From NCBI GenBank assembly GCA_029249225.1, contig JAQWHT010000048.1, positions 1-53,073 of the forward strand: a DNA stretch of 53,073 bases. Direction: 5' to 3'. The position numbers were made by a program, and so were the translations under genes. Below are positions 24,850-33,752 of this stretch, one piece after another. Position 1 is the stretch's first letter. Each line of letters starts with the position of its first letter. Source of the stretch: Flavobacteriaceae bacterium (GTDB taxonomy: Bacteria; Bacteroidota; Bacteroidia; Flavobacteriales; Flavobacteriaceae). The notes below the pieces were generated by a model. It made no database searches. It had not been told where the DNA came from and saw only the letters and a program-made list of their open reading frames with translations.

Positions 24850-26262
24850 ATGAAAAATTACGTTATCATCTCCATTGTTATTTTTTTTACTGCTTGCAGT
24901 CAGAATAACAGTATCCAACCTCCAAACATTATTTTTATTTTGACAGATGATCAAGGTTATGGCGATTTAGGTATTTATGGTGCAGAAGATATTACTACAC
25001 CTCACCTTGACCAAATGGCAAAAGAAGGAGCATATTTTACATCTTATTACGCTACTCAACCTGTATGCTCTGCATCAAGAGCTTCCATTTTAACTGGGTG
25101 TTATCCTGATCGAATAGGAATACATAATGCGTATAGCCCAGGCTCTAAAGTGGGGCTTAATCCTGACGAAACTACTATCGCAGAACTGCTTAAAGAGCGA
25201 GGTTACAAAACAGGGATTTTCGGGAAATGGCATTTGGGAGATGCACCTAAGTTTTTACCTCGTAAGCATGGTTTTGATGAATTTTATGGGATTCTTTATT
25301 CTAATGATATGTGGCCCAAACACCCCCAACAAGGAAGTATTTTTAATTTTCCAGAGATTTATCTTTATGAAAACGAAACTCCGCTCCGTGTATTAGAAGA
25401 TCAAACATTCTTGACTGGGGCATTGACTCGAAAAGCAATTGAGTTTATCAAAAGAAATAAAAAAGATCCCTTTTTTGTGTATCTGCCCCATCCTCAACCT
25501 CACGTGCCTTTGTTTGCGGGTCCTAAATTTCAAAACACACAAGACAGAGGACTTTACGGTGATGTCATTGGCGAGATTGATGATTCTGTTGGACAAATAC
25601 TTAGCACCCTTAAAAAAGAAGGATTGGATGAAAATACGATTGTAGTTTTTACTTCTGATAATGGTCCTTGGCTTTCTTATGGTGGTCACGCTGGCTCCGC
25701 AGGAATTTTTAGGGAAGGTAAAGGAACCAATTGGGAGGGTGGACATCGAGTTCCAGGAATTGTACGCTATCCTAAGTCAATCCAACCAAACACACGTATA
25801 GACGCACCTGCTATGGGAATTGATTGGCTACCTACATTGGTTGAATTTACCAAGAGTGCTACTCCCAATAAAAAAATTGATGGCGCCTCATTAGTTCCAC
25901 TTCTTACTGGAGAAACAACTCATTCCCCTCACGAAAACTTTTTCTTTTATTATCGAACTAATGAATTACATGCCGTCCGTCATAAGGATTGGAAATTATA
26001 TGTTCCTCATACCTACAGAAGTTTGAACGGTAGGGAAGCGACTAACGATGGGTTTCCAGTTCCTTATGATAGAAATGAGGTTAAAATGCCTGAACTGTAT
26101 GATCTGAGTTTGGATCCCGAAGAACAAAACAATCTGGCCAATATACATCCTGAGTGGGTATTTAAAATTACTAAAATTGCAGATTCTGTTCGAGCAGTGC
26201 TTGGAGATCGCTTAACAGGCATTAAAGGCACTGAGAATCGCCCTGTTGGTCTTGTCGACTAG
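24850..26262 (+). CDS. Lipoprotein sulfatase, S1 family (formylglycine type)
   Basis: 470 residues. The lipoprotein signal is MKNYVIISIVIFFTACSQ with acceptor Cys16. The sulfatase active site is Cys73 in PVCSASRASILTG, the CxAxR motif whose Cys is converted to formylglycine. Metal ligands are in FILTDDQGYGD (29-39) and VVFTSDNGPW, and GKWHLGD follows the family. It removes sulfate esters from a polysaccharide at the cell envelope. Position right after the fucose operon suggests a sulfated fucose-containing glycan. Its 3' end overlaps the convergent gndA gene by 41 bp. Confidence 0.88.
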   Translation: MKNYVIISIVIFFTACSQNNSIQPPNIIFILTDDQGYGDLGIYGAEDITTPHLDQMAKEGAYFTSYYATQPVCSASRASILTGCYPDRIGIHNAYSPGSKVGLNPDETTIAELLKERGYKTGIFGKWHLGDAPKFLPRKHGFDEFYGILYSNDMWPKHPQQGSIFNFPEIYLYENETPLRVLEDQTFLTGALTRKAIEFIKRNKKDPFFVYLPHPQPHVPLFAGPKFQNTQDRGLYGDVIGEIDDSVGQILSTLKKEGLDENTIVVFTSDNGPWLSYGGHAGSAGIFREGKGTNWEGGHRVPGIVRYPKSIQPNTRIDAPAMGIDWLPTLVEFTKSATPNKKIDGASLVPLLTGETTHSPHENFFFYYRTNELHAVRHKDWKLYVPHTYRSLNGREATNDGFPVPYDRNEVKMPELYDLSLDPEEQNNLANIHPEWVFKITKIADSVRAVLGDRLTGIKGTENRPVGLVD

Positions 26263-27670
26263 ACTCTTTTTTAGACCATGGACCATGCTGTAACACGTCA
26301 CTCTGGCTATCGACTTTCAGAAAACCATGAGCACCAAAATAATCCCGTTGAGCTTGAATTATATTGGCAGAGCTTTTGTCTGTTTTAAGTGCAGTAAAAT
26401 ATGACCAAGCACTTTGGATACAGTGAATTGAAATTTCACTCTCAATTGCGCTTTTGAGTGTATTTTTCCATGCAGCCTTTCCCTCCATTAAAAGTAGTTT
26501 AAACTCTTTACTGTAAAGAAGTGAGCTCTCGTTCTTAAATAAAGACGCACAGAGTTCCATAAGGTCTGATTTAATGATACACCCCTCTGACCAAACCGAA
26601 GCAACTTGACTTAAATCGAGGTTCCAGTTATATTCTTTTGCAGCGATAGCGAGCATTTCAAAACCCTGGTGATGATTGATCCAGCGTGATAAATCGTAGC
26701 TTTTTTTGAGTTGAATTAATGTGCTTTCTAATGGGGTATGTTCCTCGTTAAATTCGTTACTAAATGCTACTCTTGCCTTTTTAAAAGAGGAAATATAACG
26801 TGCATGGAGCGCACTAGCCATAAGTGAATTTGAATAGCCCAGAGTAGTCCCTGTTGCTGTAGCCCAAGCACCTGTCCCCTTGCTTGACGCTTGGTCTTGA
26901 ATCAGGTCAATGAAAGGAAGTTGACCTTCTTTATGATGTAATAGTGCCGCTGTAATTTCTAGTAGATAACCTTTACTTTTTGTTTTATTCCATTGAATTA
27001 GTGTGTTTTGTATATCATCATGTGAAGTATTAGATCTAATTAATGCATACACTTCGGCAAGTAATTGCATTTCAGCATATTCAATACCATTATGAACCAT
27101 TTTAACAAAATGCCCCGCTCCTCCAGTTCCAAAAAAAGCACAACAAGGTTTGTTTGTTTTATTTTGGGCTGCAATTTGAAATAAATCGTTTTTGACTATT
27201 TCATAAGCTTCAGGATCGCCACCCACCATTAGTGAAGGTCCATTTAAAGCTCCTTCTTCACCTCCAGACACTCCAATACCTAGAAACAAAATGCCTTTTT
27301 CTTGAAGTGTTTTTGATCTTTTTTCAGTTTCTTGATAATGTGTATTGCCCCCATCCATAATGATATCACCTTTTGAAAGCAAGGGAACGAGTTGAGCTAA
27401 AAATTGATCAGTCGGTTTTCCAGCGGGGAGCATAAGTAAAATTTTTCTTGGAGCCTCCAGTGCGGAAACAAAGCCAATCAACTCCTCAAATACTTCAGCA
27501 GTTTGGAGCTCTGAGAACAAGTTTTTCTTTTTTAAAGCTACGTCTTCTTCTAGTCCTTTAACTCGCCGATTATATAATGCTAGTTGAATTCCTTTTTGCG
27601 CAAAATTCCTGCTTAAACTAGTCCCCATTACACCCATACCCGCAATTCCCCATCCCGATTTTTTATTCAT
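26222..27670 (-). CDS. gndA: NADP-dependent 6-phosphogluconate dehydrogenase
   Basis: 482 residues. It has the NADP site WGIAGMGVMGTSLSRNFA (about 7-24), the substrate motif GVSGGEEGALNGPSLMVGG near residue 133 and the catalytic KMVHNGIEY near residue 190. It converts 6-phosphogluconate to ribulose 5-phosphate with release of CO2. The C-terminal ~15 residues (KKESSRQDQQGDSQCL) extend past the usual end, are polar and overlap the sulfatase gene on the other strand. It overlaps the gluconokinase gene by 8 bp, so the pair forms a gluconate entry route. Confidence 0.88.
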   Translation of the reverse strand: MNKKSGWGIAGMGVMGTSLSRNFAQKGIQLALYNRRVKGLEEDVALKKKNLFSELQTAEVFEELIGFVSALEAPRKILLMLPAGKPTDQFLAQLVPLLSKGDIIMDGGNTHYQETEKRSKTLQEKGILFLGIGVSGGEEGALNGPSLMVGGDPEAYEIVKNDLFQIAAQNKTNKPCCAFFGTGGAGHFVKMVHNGIEYAEMQLLAEVYALIRSNTSHDDIQNTLIQWNKTKSKGYLLEITAALLHHKEGQLPFIDLIQDQASSKGTGAWATATGTTLGYSNSLMASALHARYISSFKKARVAFSNEFNEEHTPLESTLIQLKKSYDLSRWINHHQGFEMLAIAAKEYNWNLDLSQVASVWSEGCIIKSDLMELCASLFKNESSLLYSKEFKLLLMEGKAAWKNTLKSAIESEISIHCIQSAWSYFTALKTDKSSANIIQAQRDYFGAHGFLKVDSQSDVLQHGPWSKKESSRQDQQGDSQCL

Positions 27671-28151
27671 AAAGATGGGGTTTAAGTTGATAAATCATTT
27701 TTTCTATACTTAGTGAACTGTCAATTGTTATTGCTTTTTTGGGAGCCTCAAGGGTTTCAAGCTGACTTTTAAGTAAACTTACTGGCATGAAATGATCGCG
27801 ATTCTCCATCCGTTTTTTTAAAACTGAAAATTCGCTCTTTAAATATACCCACAACACTGTTTTTTGCGCTAACTTTTGTTGGAGAAGTTCTCGATAATTT
27901 TCCTTTAGTGCAGAACAGGCCAAAACAATCTTTACTCCTTTTTTACTTTGAAGTGTTTGGTTGATTTTTATCAACCAAGGTAAACGATCCTGATCGGTCA
28001 ATGGGATTCCTTTTTTCATTTTTTCTTTGTTTAATTCAGAATGAAAAGCATCACCTTCTAAAAAAACATAGTTAAATTTTTTTGCTATGGCATTTCCCAG
28101 TGTGGTTTTACCGCTTCCACTTACCCCCATAACAATTATAATTCTTGACAC
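27663..28151 (-). CDS. gntK: Gluconokinase, GntK family
   Basis: 162 residues. P-loop GVSGSGKTT (8-16), then FLEGDAFHSELNKEKMKKG and DQDRLPWL, all hallmarks of the thermoresistant gluconokinase family (about 160-175 residues). It phosphorylates D-gluconate at C6. Its product is the substrate of the overlapping downstream gene. No gluconate transporter or glucose dehydrogenase is in the window. Confidence 0.88.
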   Translation of the reverse strand: MSRIIIVMGVSGSGKTTLGNAIAKKFNYVFLEGDAFHSELNKEKMKKGIPLTDQDRLPWLIKINQTLQSKKGVKIVLACSALKENYRELLQQKLAQKTVLWVYLKSEFSVLKKRMENRDHFMPVSLLKSQLETLEAPKKAITIDSSLSIEKMIYQLKPHLYE

Positions 28152-28313
28152 GGGGTAAAGTTAAAAAACCTATACAAATAATGACTACAATGAATCACAG
28201 GAAGGAATTTTAAGCTGATAATATTTTTTTTGTAGCAAAAGCCATGACTTCTTCTAACAAAGGGAATTAGTTTAAAATGAAACTTATTCTAAGCTTTTGG
28301 GGTACTAGATTAT

Positions 28314-29240
28314 CTATAATTTAAAAGTTTGCCCCTCCCTAGCGATATTAAATCCTTGTTTAAGAACCCATTTAGTTGCCTCACTTTTTCTATCCAACAT
28401 GGGGTTCGTATGATTCATGTGTATAAAGAATACTTTGTTTTTAAGTTTTTTAGATAGTGGCTGAAGTAAGGATATCGTTTCTTTGACAAGGGGATGAGGA
28501 ATTTCCTCAATAGGCCTGTAATTCAATTCAGATTCATCAAAGAATGTAGCATCGATAAAGGCGTAATCTACTTCTTTTAAAATTTCAGCTAAATCATTTT
28601 CCCATCGACTCCACTTATCGATATCAGGTAAGAATAACACTGTTTTTTTTGGCCCTTGGATTTGGTAGGCTACAGTTTCAGAAAATTCATCACGATGAGG
28701 AACTAGAATAGGAGTGATATAAAGTTGACCGATTTTATTTTTAACATTATCCTCAAGTTCAATCAGATTAATATTTTCAAGTTCAACCAATTGACTCCAA
28801 GGGGCATTTTGTTTTAGAAATGATTTCATTCTTGGCATGACTAAGACAGGTATGTTTTTTGCTCCTAAAGCCTCCCTGCCGAGATGCAGCAGTCCAGCAT
28901 AATGTCCCATATGTGCATGGGTTAAAAAAATACCTGAGGGAATGTTTGGAAGTTGCCCCCACTGAGAAATGATCTCTGGGGTTGCTTCAAAAAGAAGTGT
29001 GGAATTAATTTTAGGCTGGGTTACAGATAGAGCTGTTACTTTTAAGGAATTTTGTTGGGCAAGAGATGCGTTGGCACAACATGTTTTTTGACATCCAATA
29101 TGAGGTAGACCTCCATCTTGAACAGTTCCCAATACAGTAAGGTAGGGCTTATCTGGGGTTACATTTGATTGCGAATAACCAGCAAAATGAATGGCTATAA
29201 TTGAGATGAAGATGAAAACCTTAAAAAAAATAGGTTTCAT
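28314..29240 (-). CDS. Exported PqqB-like metallo-beta-lactamase-fold hydrolase
   Basis: 308 residues with a signal peptide to about residue 24 (FAGYSQ). VLGTVQDGGLPHIGCQKTCC (37-55) is the PqqB-like opening, followed by FLTHAHMGHYAGLLHLGREA (105-124); the usual HxHxDH reads HAHMGH here, which is also normal in this subfamily. Later metal ligands are FLPDID, FIDATFFDE and FFIHMNHTNP. No PQQ biosynthesis genes are near, and the protein is exported, so a PQQ role is unlikely. The substrate is unknown. The upstream gene, 3 bp away, is a plug-like protein; together they form an operon. Confidence 0.8.
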   Translation of the reverse strand: MKPIFFKVFIFISIIAIHFAGYSQSNVTPDKPYLTVLGTVQDGGLPHIGCQKTCCANASLAQQNSLKVTALSVTQPKINSTLLFEATPEIISQWGQLPNIPSGIFLTHAHMGHYAGLLHLGREALGAKNIPVLVMPRMKSFLKQNAPWSQLVELENINLIELEDNVKNKIGQLYITPILVPHRDEFSETVAYQIQGPKKTVLFLPDIDKWSRWENDLAEILKEVDYAFIDATFFDESELNYRPIEEIPHPLVKETISLLQPLSKKLKNKVFFIHMNHTNPMLDRKSEATKWVLKQGFNIAREGQTFKL

Positions 29241-29243
29241 TTC

Positions 29244-29708
29244 TTAGTCAGTATTGTTTACTGTCTTGATTTCAATAACACCCGAACGTCCCTGTTGCCC
29301 CCATTTGTTGGTCTCTGCCAGAGATTCATAGACAATAACCTCACGAATATTTTGATAGGCGATGTTGTTGGGAGGGTAACTGTACTGCTGTCCGTCAACA
29401 ATCCATAATGGAAAGGGTTGACCATTTGAAAAAGACTCTGACTGGCGAATGATTACAAGACCCTTTTGAAAATCTATTCTGGCTGATCCAAGATGTTCTC
29501 GAACTGCGACAACTAAATTTGGGGCATTTTCATTTATTCCCCAATCATTTAGACCTCTTTTTGCATATCTCGCTTTTTGTTTTTCAAAACTTTTTTGTTT
29601 CTTAAGGGCTCTAATTTCCTTTTTGCTTAGCTCTTTGGCCTCAATTTCCATCTGACCAGACACTGAAAAGCTGACCATAATTAATAAGAGTAAAGACATT
29701 TTTTTCAT
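29244..29708 (-). CDS. Stand-alone TonB-plug-like exported protein
   Basis: 154 residues with a signal peptide (to about residue 19, VSG). A charged helix (ELSKKEIRALKKQKSFEKQK, 26-45) precedes a domain ending PLWIVDGQQY…NIREVIVYESLAE…GRSGVIEIKT. The VDG and the GxxGVIxIxT pattern match the plug domain of TonB-dependent receptors, in which this segment blocks the pore. No barrel follows, so it is not a receptor itself. Similar small plug-only proteins occur in Bacteroidota and may act as periplasmic adaptors. First gene of a two-gene operon with the PqqB-like hydrolase. Confidence 0.65.
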   Translation of the reverse strand: MKKMSLLLLIMVSFSVSGQMEIEAKELSKKEIRALKKQKSFEKQKARYAKRGLNDWGINENAPNLVVAVREHLGSARIDFQKGLVIIRQSESFSNGQPFPLWIVDGQQYSYPPNNIAYQNIREVIVYESLAETNKWGQQGRSGVIEIKTVNNTD

Positions 29709-29871
29709 AGAAAGTGATTTTTAATAATACATTAAATAAATCCAAACTTTTGCAAAATTAACTATTATATCTGGACCCAATTACCAAATACCAAGATTAT
29801 TTATTTCAAGAAGTTTTTTAAATAAACCTTTCGGCAATATATTTTTTAATAATTTTGCGTAAAATAATATC

Positions 29872-30348
29872 ATGTACCCAAAAACGCTACTAAAGACCTT
29901 ATCATTATCATTTATACTTCTTTTTCTAAGCTGTGGCGTAGAGGAACCCTTACCAGACACCTCAATTGGAGAATGGGAGGTCTATTCAGTAACAGATGAG
30001 AGTGGAATCACTACAATATGGGAGGAAGTCAAAACGTCTTTGATTGATCTTATACCTGAGTATTCTTGTATGGAATTTACAGCTACCATTACCAGTCAAA
30101 TTGTAAGCACTAAGTATGTTTTTGTCGATGTAAACTCACGAGGTTGTTTAAGTCCCTCCATTTCAGTTTTTACTTGGGCTAAAGATCCAGATACTGGACT
30201 TTATAATTATACTCAGGGATCAAATTTAGTCACTTATTTGATTAGTTTTTCGAATAATGATAACCGCATGACTTGGAACGATCAAACAAGTGGTGCAATA
30301 ACAGTTTGGGACAGAGTAGTTGATGAATCACAAGAAAGTACAGAATAA
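29872..30348 (+). CDS. Lipoprotein, possibly lipocalin-like
   Basis: 158 residues. The lipoprotein signal is LSLSFILLFLSCGVEEPLP with Cys21 as acceptor. IGEWEVYSVTDESG (about 32-45) is a GxWxv start like that of lipocalin-like proteins in Bacteroidota, and the end IMTWNDQTSG-like strand (MTWNDQTSGAITVWDRV) fits a closing strand. Function unknown. Two cysteines (Cys63 and Cys86, approximate) might form a disulfide. The following lipoprotein gene starts close behind. Confidence 0.6.
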   Translation: MYPKTLLKTLSLSFILLFLSCGVEEPLPDTSIGEWEVYSVTDESGITTIWEEVKTSLIDLIPEYSCMEFTATITSQIVSTKYVFVDVNSRGCLSPSISVFTWAKDPDTGLYNYTQGSNLVTYLISFSNNDNRMTWNDQTSGAITVWDRVVDESQESTE

Positions 30349-30385
30349 AAAACGTATATTAGGGTATAACTTAAATCATATAACT

Positions 30386-30757
30386 GTGAAATTTTATTTT
30401 TCTCTATTGACCGTACTCTTCTTTATTTCCTGTGGAGTACAAAAAAACATTGTCAAAGATCCTTATGTTGGCTCTTATGAAATGACAGTATTTGAGGTAG
30501 ACAATTTTGGTGATATTCCTCTATTTTTAGACTTAACAAAAGAAGGAGACCAGTACAAAGCTGCAATTACTCCTCAAGAAGGTAGTGAAGATGTTGCATT
30601 TGAGGTTGAGGGAACAACATTTGATGAAGGGACTTTTACTGTAGAGGCTTATGCCGCTGGCTATGATATTTATTTTGAATTGACCATTGAAGAAGACACC
30701 GTAACAGGTTCTTTGATGGGGATGTTTGATTTAGAAGGAAGTAGAATTAAAAATTAG
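30386..30757 (+). CDS. Small acidic lipoprotein
   Basis: 123 residues from GTG 30386, which places a lipoprotein signal (VKFYFSLLTVLFFISCG) at the N-terminus. The ATG-like frame start at 30320 would overlap the previous gene and push the signal inward. The mature part is acidic and beta-rich (VGSYEMTVFEV, AAYDIYFELTIEEDTVTGSL-like strands), resembling the extracellular small domains that measure fold-stabilised deviation from a sugar or lipid. I recognise no family. Probably co-transcribed with the lipoprotein 37 bp upstream. 30758-30930 has no gene. Confidence 0.6.
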   Translation: MKFYFSLLTVLFFISCGVQKNIVKDPYVGSYEMTVFEVDNFGDIPLFLDLTKEGDQYKAAITPQEGSEDVAFEVEGTTFDEGTFTVEAYAAGYDIYFELTIEEDTVTGSLMGMFDLEGSRIKN

Positions 30758-30930
30758 ATTTAGTAGGAAGTAGGATTTATATACTACTGTAATTTTGTGA
30801 ATCTATTTAGGGCAATTTTATCTGTTGTACTTAATAATAGAACAGCCAGATTAATACACCAATTTTTTTTACAATACTTAAAGCAAAGAGGATTTTACAA
30901 TTTTTTCTTGTTAGCTTTTTCACTACAATG

Positions 30931-31029
30931 TTACTTTTTATTTCTCATTCCTTTAACTGCTGCATAGAGCATCCAAAGCACAAATGCAATGGCACCATAT
31001 ACCAAAATATTCCTCAAAAAATACCCCAT
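30931..31029 (-). CDS. 32-residue single-helix membrane protein
   Basis: The sequence starts MGYFLRNILVYGAIAFVLWM and ends VKGMRNKK with three basic residues near the end. One membrane helix spans about residues 8-25 with positive charges at the C-terminal side. Its ATG lies one base after the stop of the upstream 29-codon ORF, which is the tight spacing of coupled genes. Too short for standard gene callers. Function unknown; small subunits of transporters often look like this. Confidence 0.5.
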   Translation of the reverse strand: MGYFLRNILVYGAIAFVLWMLYAAVKGMRNKK

Positions 31030-31030
31030 A

Positions 31031-31120
31031 TTAATTTAAATGTCGCTCTTTGAGCTCAATCAGGATCCCAATAACAAGACAAATTACCACACTGGCCAAA
31101 ACTGTTCCACCTACTCCCAT
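31031..31120 (-). CDS. 29-residue single-helix membrane protein
   Basis: It starts MGVGGTVLASVVICLVIGIL and ends in a charged IELKERHLN. One helix (about residues 5-22) is rich in small and beta-branched residues, with GxxxG-like spacing at the N-terminus. It is the first gene of a two-gene unit with the 32-residue protein and is divergent from the GH109 gene. Membrane-helix coding potential in both ORFs, plus 1-bp spacing, is the evidence; there is no homology claim. Confidence 0.5.
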   Translation of the reverse strand: MGVGGTVLASVVICLVIGILIELKERHLN

Positions 31121-31262
31121 AGTTTTTAATTTATTTAAATATAATAACTTTTCGCAAAAAATTAGTTTAAAATATTATTTAAAATAAGGTTGATTATGAG
31201 AGATTTTTTAACTTAGAAAAACATTCTAGAAGTACTTAACTTTAAACAAAATAAGTCATATT

Positions 31263-32660
31263 ATGAAATCGCTCAACAGAAGAAATTTTTTGAAAAAAAC
31301 CTCATTGTCAACAGCTTCACTTTACTTAGCAAGTTCAATTGCTTGCTCGCAAGAGAAAGAGGCGACCCCATCAGGAGGATCTTACATGGGAGATTTCAAG
31401 GACAAAAAGCTAGAGAAAGTCAGAATTGCACTTATTGGAGTAGGAGCTAGAGGCAGTGGTCACGCAAGACAGCTAGCCGCTATTGAAGGAACTGAAATTG
31501 TCGCAATTTCTGATTTATATGAAGATTTAGTTGATCGTTCTGTACGTAATTGTGAGGCTGTAGGAGAAGGCAAACGTCATCAAGAAATACAACGTTTTTT
31601 TGGAGATGAAACCCAATGGAAAAAAATGCTCGAAACGATTAAACCAGACGCCGTTTTTATTGCTACAAATTGGAAAAATCATGCGCCAATGGCCATTGAA
31701 GCGATGAAACAGGGTGCTCATGCCTTTGTTGAGGTCCCTATTGCTGTAACTTTAGAAGAAATGTGGGATTTGGTTGATACTTCTGAGCAAACCAAAAAGC
31801 ATTGTATGATGATGGAGAATGTGAATTACGGAAGGGAAGAGCTTCTTTATTTGAACCTCTGTAGAAAGGGTGTAATTGGAGAAATTCTTCATGCAGAAGC
31901 TGCTTACATTCACGAACTTCGATTTCAAATGGAAGAGCAGGAACGTGGAACAGGTTCATGGAGAACACCACATTACGCAAACCGAAATGGAAATTTATAC
32001 CCAACTCATGGCTTAGGCCCAGTTGCTCAATACATGAATTTAGGACGTGGAGAAGATCAGTTTTCAACTTTAGTTTCCTTTTCTAGTCCTTCTAAAGGTA
32101 GGGCATTGTATGCTGAAAAAAATTACCCCGAAAACCATAAATGGAATCAACTTAAATACAATGGGGGAGATTTAAATACCTCCATACTGAAAACAGCTTT
32201 GGGAAGAACGATTATGATTCAGTGGGATGAAACAAGCCCACGTCCATACACTCGACACAATTTAGTCCAGGGGACCAAGGGGACATTGGCCGGCTACCCA
32301 ACTCGTGTTGCGCTAGAAGGAGGTGTTAAGGGTGCTACTGATAGTCACCACCGCTGGGCTCAAGGAGAACAAATAGACCTGCTTTACGATCAGTATGAGC
32401 ATCCGATGTATACTCGACTAGGCGCCTTAGCAAAAAAAATGGGGGGTCATGGGGGAATGGACTTTATGATGTTATACAGAATTGTTGAATGCCTAAGAAA
32501 AGGAGAAGCACTTGATCAAAATGTTTATGAAGGGTGTTTATGGAGTGCTGTCGCTCCCTTAAGCGAAGCTTCTGTAGCTCAAGGTGGAATGCCACAACAA
32601 TTCCCAGATTTTACCAGAAAACAATGGACCTCTACAAATCCTTTGGGAATTATTTCTTAA
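31263..32660 (+). CDS. GH109-type Gfo/Idh/MocA glycosidase, alpha-N-acetylgalactosaminidase-like
   Basis: 465 residues. NRRNFLKKTSLSTASLYLAS (5-24) is a twin-arginine (Tat) signal, and SSIAC adds a lipobox. The Rossmann site IALIGVGARGSGHARQLA (about 55-72) binds NAD. NLYPTHGLGPVAQYMNLGRG, HKWNQLKYNGGDLNTS and SPRPYTRHNLVQGTKG are characteristic of family GH109, which uses NAD-dependent redox chemistry to cleave alpha-GalNAc. The Tat route suits an enzyme that must fold around its cofactor before export. It heads an operon with a GHMP kinase (18 bp) and a nucleotidyltransferase, which could recycle the released sugar. Confidence 0.85.
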   Translation: MKSLNRRNFLKKTSLSTASLYLASSIACSQEKEATPSGGSYMGDFKDKKLEKVRIALIGVGARGSGHARQLAAIEGTEIVAISDLYEDLVDRSVRNCEAVGEGKRHQEIQRFFGDETQWKKMLETIKPDAVFIATNWKNHAPMAIEAMKQGAHAFVEVPIAVTLEEMWDLVDTSEQTKKHCMMMENVNYGREELLYLNLCRKGVIGEILHAEAAYIHELRFQMEEQERGTGSWRTPHYANRNGNLYPTHGLGPVAQYMNLGRGEDQFSTLVSFSSPSKGRALYAEKNYPENHKWNQLKYNGGDLNTSILKTALGRTIMIQWDETSPRPYTRHNLVQGTKGTLAGYPTRVALEGGVKGATDSHHRWAQGEQIDLLYDQYEHPMYTRLGALAKKMGGHGGMDFMMLYRIVECLRKGEALDQNVYEGCLWSAVAPLSEASVAQGGMPQQFPDFTRKQWTSTNPLGIIS

Positions 32661-32678
32661 TAAAATTAACTAATAATA

Positions 32679-33752
32679 TTGCTTATCAAAACTCGAATAA
32701 TTGTCCAAGCACCAGCAAGGATATGTTTTTTTGGAGATCATCAAGATTATTTAGGTCTTCCTGTTATTGCGGGTGCAATTAATCGTTTCATCAAGGTCAA
32801 AGCAGTCCCAACTACTGATTCAAATTATACTATTCAATTACTTGATTTACAAGAAGAAATATTTATAGATCTAACTCAAAACTATAATTTAAAAGATGCA
32901 ACTAATTACTTCCAATCCTGTATGGCAGTTTTAGCCCAAAAAGGGGCTGTTTTTTCCCAAGGATATTCGATAGAAATATCTGGAACCATTCCTGTCAATG
33001 CGGGAGTTTCCAGCTCTTCGGCTTTGGTTGTAGCTTGGCTTCGTTTTTTAGTGCAAGCTCAAGAGGGTCAATGGACGGTCACTGATGCTCAAATTGGGGA
33101 ATGGGCATATGAAGCAGAAGTACTCTATTTTGATCAGCCAGGAGGCTTAATGGACCAGTACACTATTGCACGAGGGGGTATGGTTTATATTGATACAAGA
33201 AAGGGGACTACTACCATGTTGACTCCTAGGATGGGGACTTTAATTCTAGCGGAATCTGGAATCGCAAAACAAACATTGTCCGTACTTCAGAACGCCAGAA
33301 ATTATGCTCAAAATGCAATTGAAGAAGTTAAAAGAAAGCTTCCCCATTTTGATCTTCATAAAGCAGGTAAGAATGATTATAAAAAGTACTTAGCTTTTGT
33401 ATCAAGTAGGCATAAACCTTATTGGTATGCAGCAATACACAACCATTTAATTACACAAAAAGCCAAGGAAGAGCTTGCAAAACTATCTCCAGATTTGAAA
33501 CAACTCGGGCAGCTCATGAACGCTCATCAGAAGATTTTACAGGAGTGTATTCAGAATACTCCCGTTCAGATGGTCGAGCAGTTGGAAGCCGCCAAAAAAG
33601 CAGGTGCATTAGGGGCTAAAATAATTGGTTCTGGAGGAGGAGGCTGTATGGTAGCACTAACAACCAACGAATTGAAGACTCAAGTAATTGAGGCATTTAA
33701 TAATGCGGGATCAATTCAGGCCTATGAGGTAGAATTAACTTCACATGTATGA
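32679..33752 (+). CDS. GHMP-family sugar kinase
   Basis: 357 residues from a TTG start. APARICFFGDHQDY (11-24) corresponds to the galactokinase-type signature around the sugar pocket. IPVNAGVSSSSALVVAW (104-120) is the GHMP phosphate-binding loop, GGLMDQY follows it, and KIIGSGGGGCMVAL is motif 3 near the C-terminus. The kinase would form a sugar 1-phosphate. Which sugar is unknown; next to a GalNAc-releasing enzyme, N-acetylgalactosamine or galactose are the natural candidates. Its stop overlaps the next start (ATGA). Confidence 0.82.
   Translation: MLIKTRIIVQAPARICFFGDHQDYLGLPVIAGAINRFIKVKAVPTTDSNYTIQLLDLQEEIFIDLTQNYNLKDATNYFQSCMAVLAQKGAVFSQGYSIEISGTIPVNAGVSSSSALVVAWLRFLVQAQEGQWTVTDAQIGEWAYEAEVLYFDQPGGLMDQYTIARGGMVYIDTRKGTTTMLTPRMGTLILAESGIAKQTLSVLQNARNYAQNAIEEVKRKLPHFDLHKAGKNDYKKYLAFVSSRHKPYWYAAIHNHLITQKAKEELAKLSPDLKQLGQLMNAHQKILQECIQNTPVQMVEQLEAAKKAGALGAKIIGSGGGGCMVALTTNELKTQVIEAFNNAGSIQAYEVELTSHV

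Noticed and set aside
25393-25746. 117-residue minus-strand ORF inside the sulfatase gene
   Set aside because: Antisense shadow of a strongly conserved sulfatase region; composition not protein-like.
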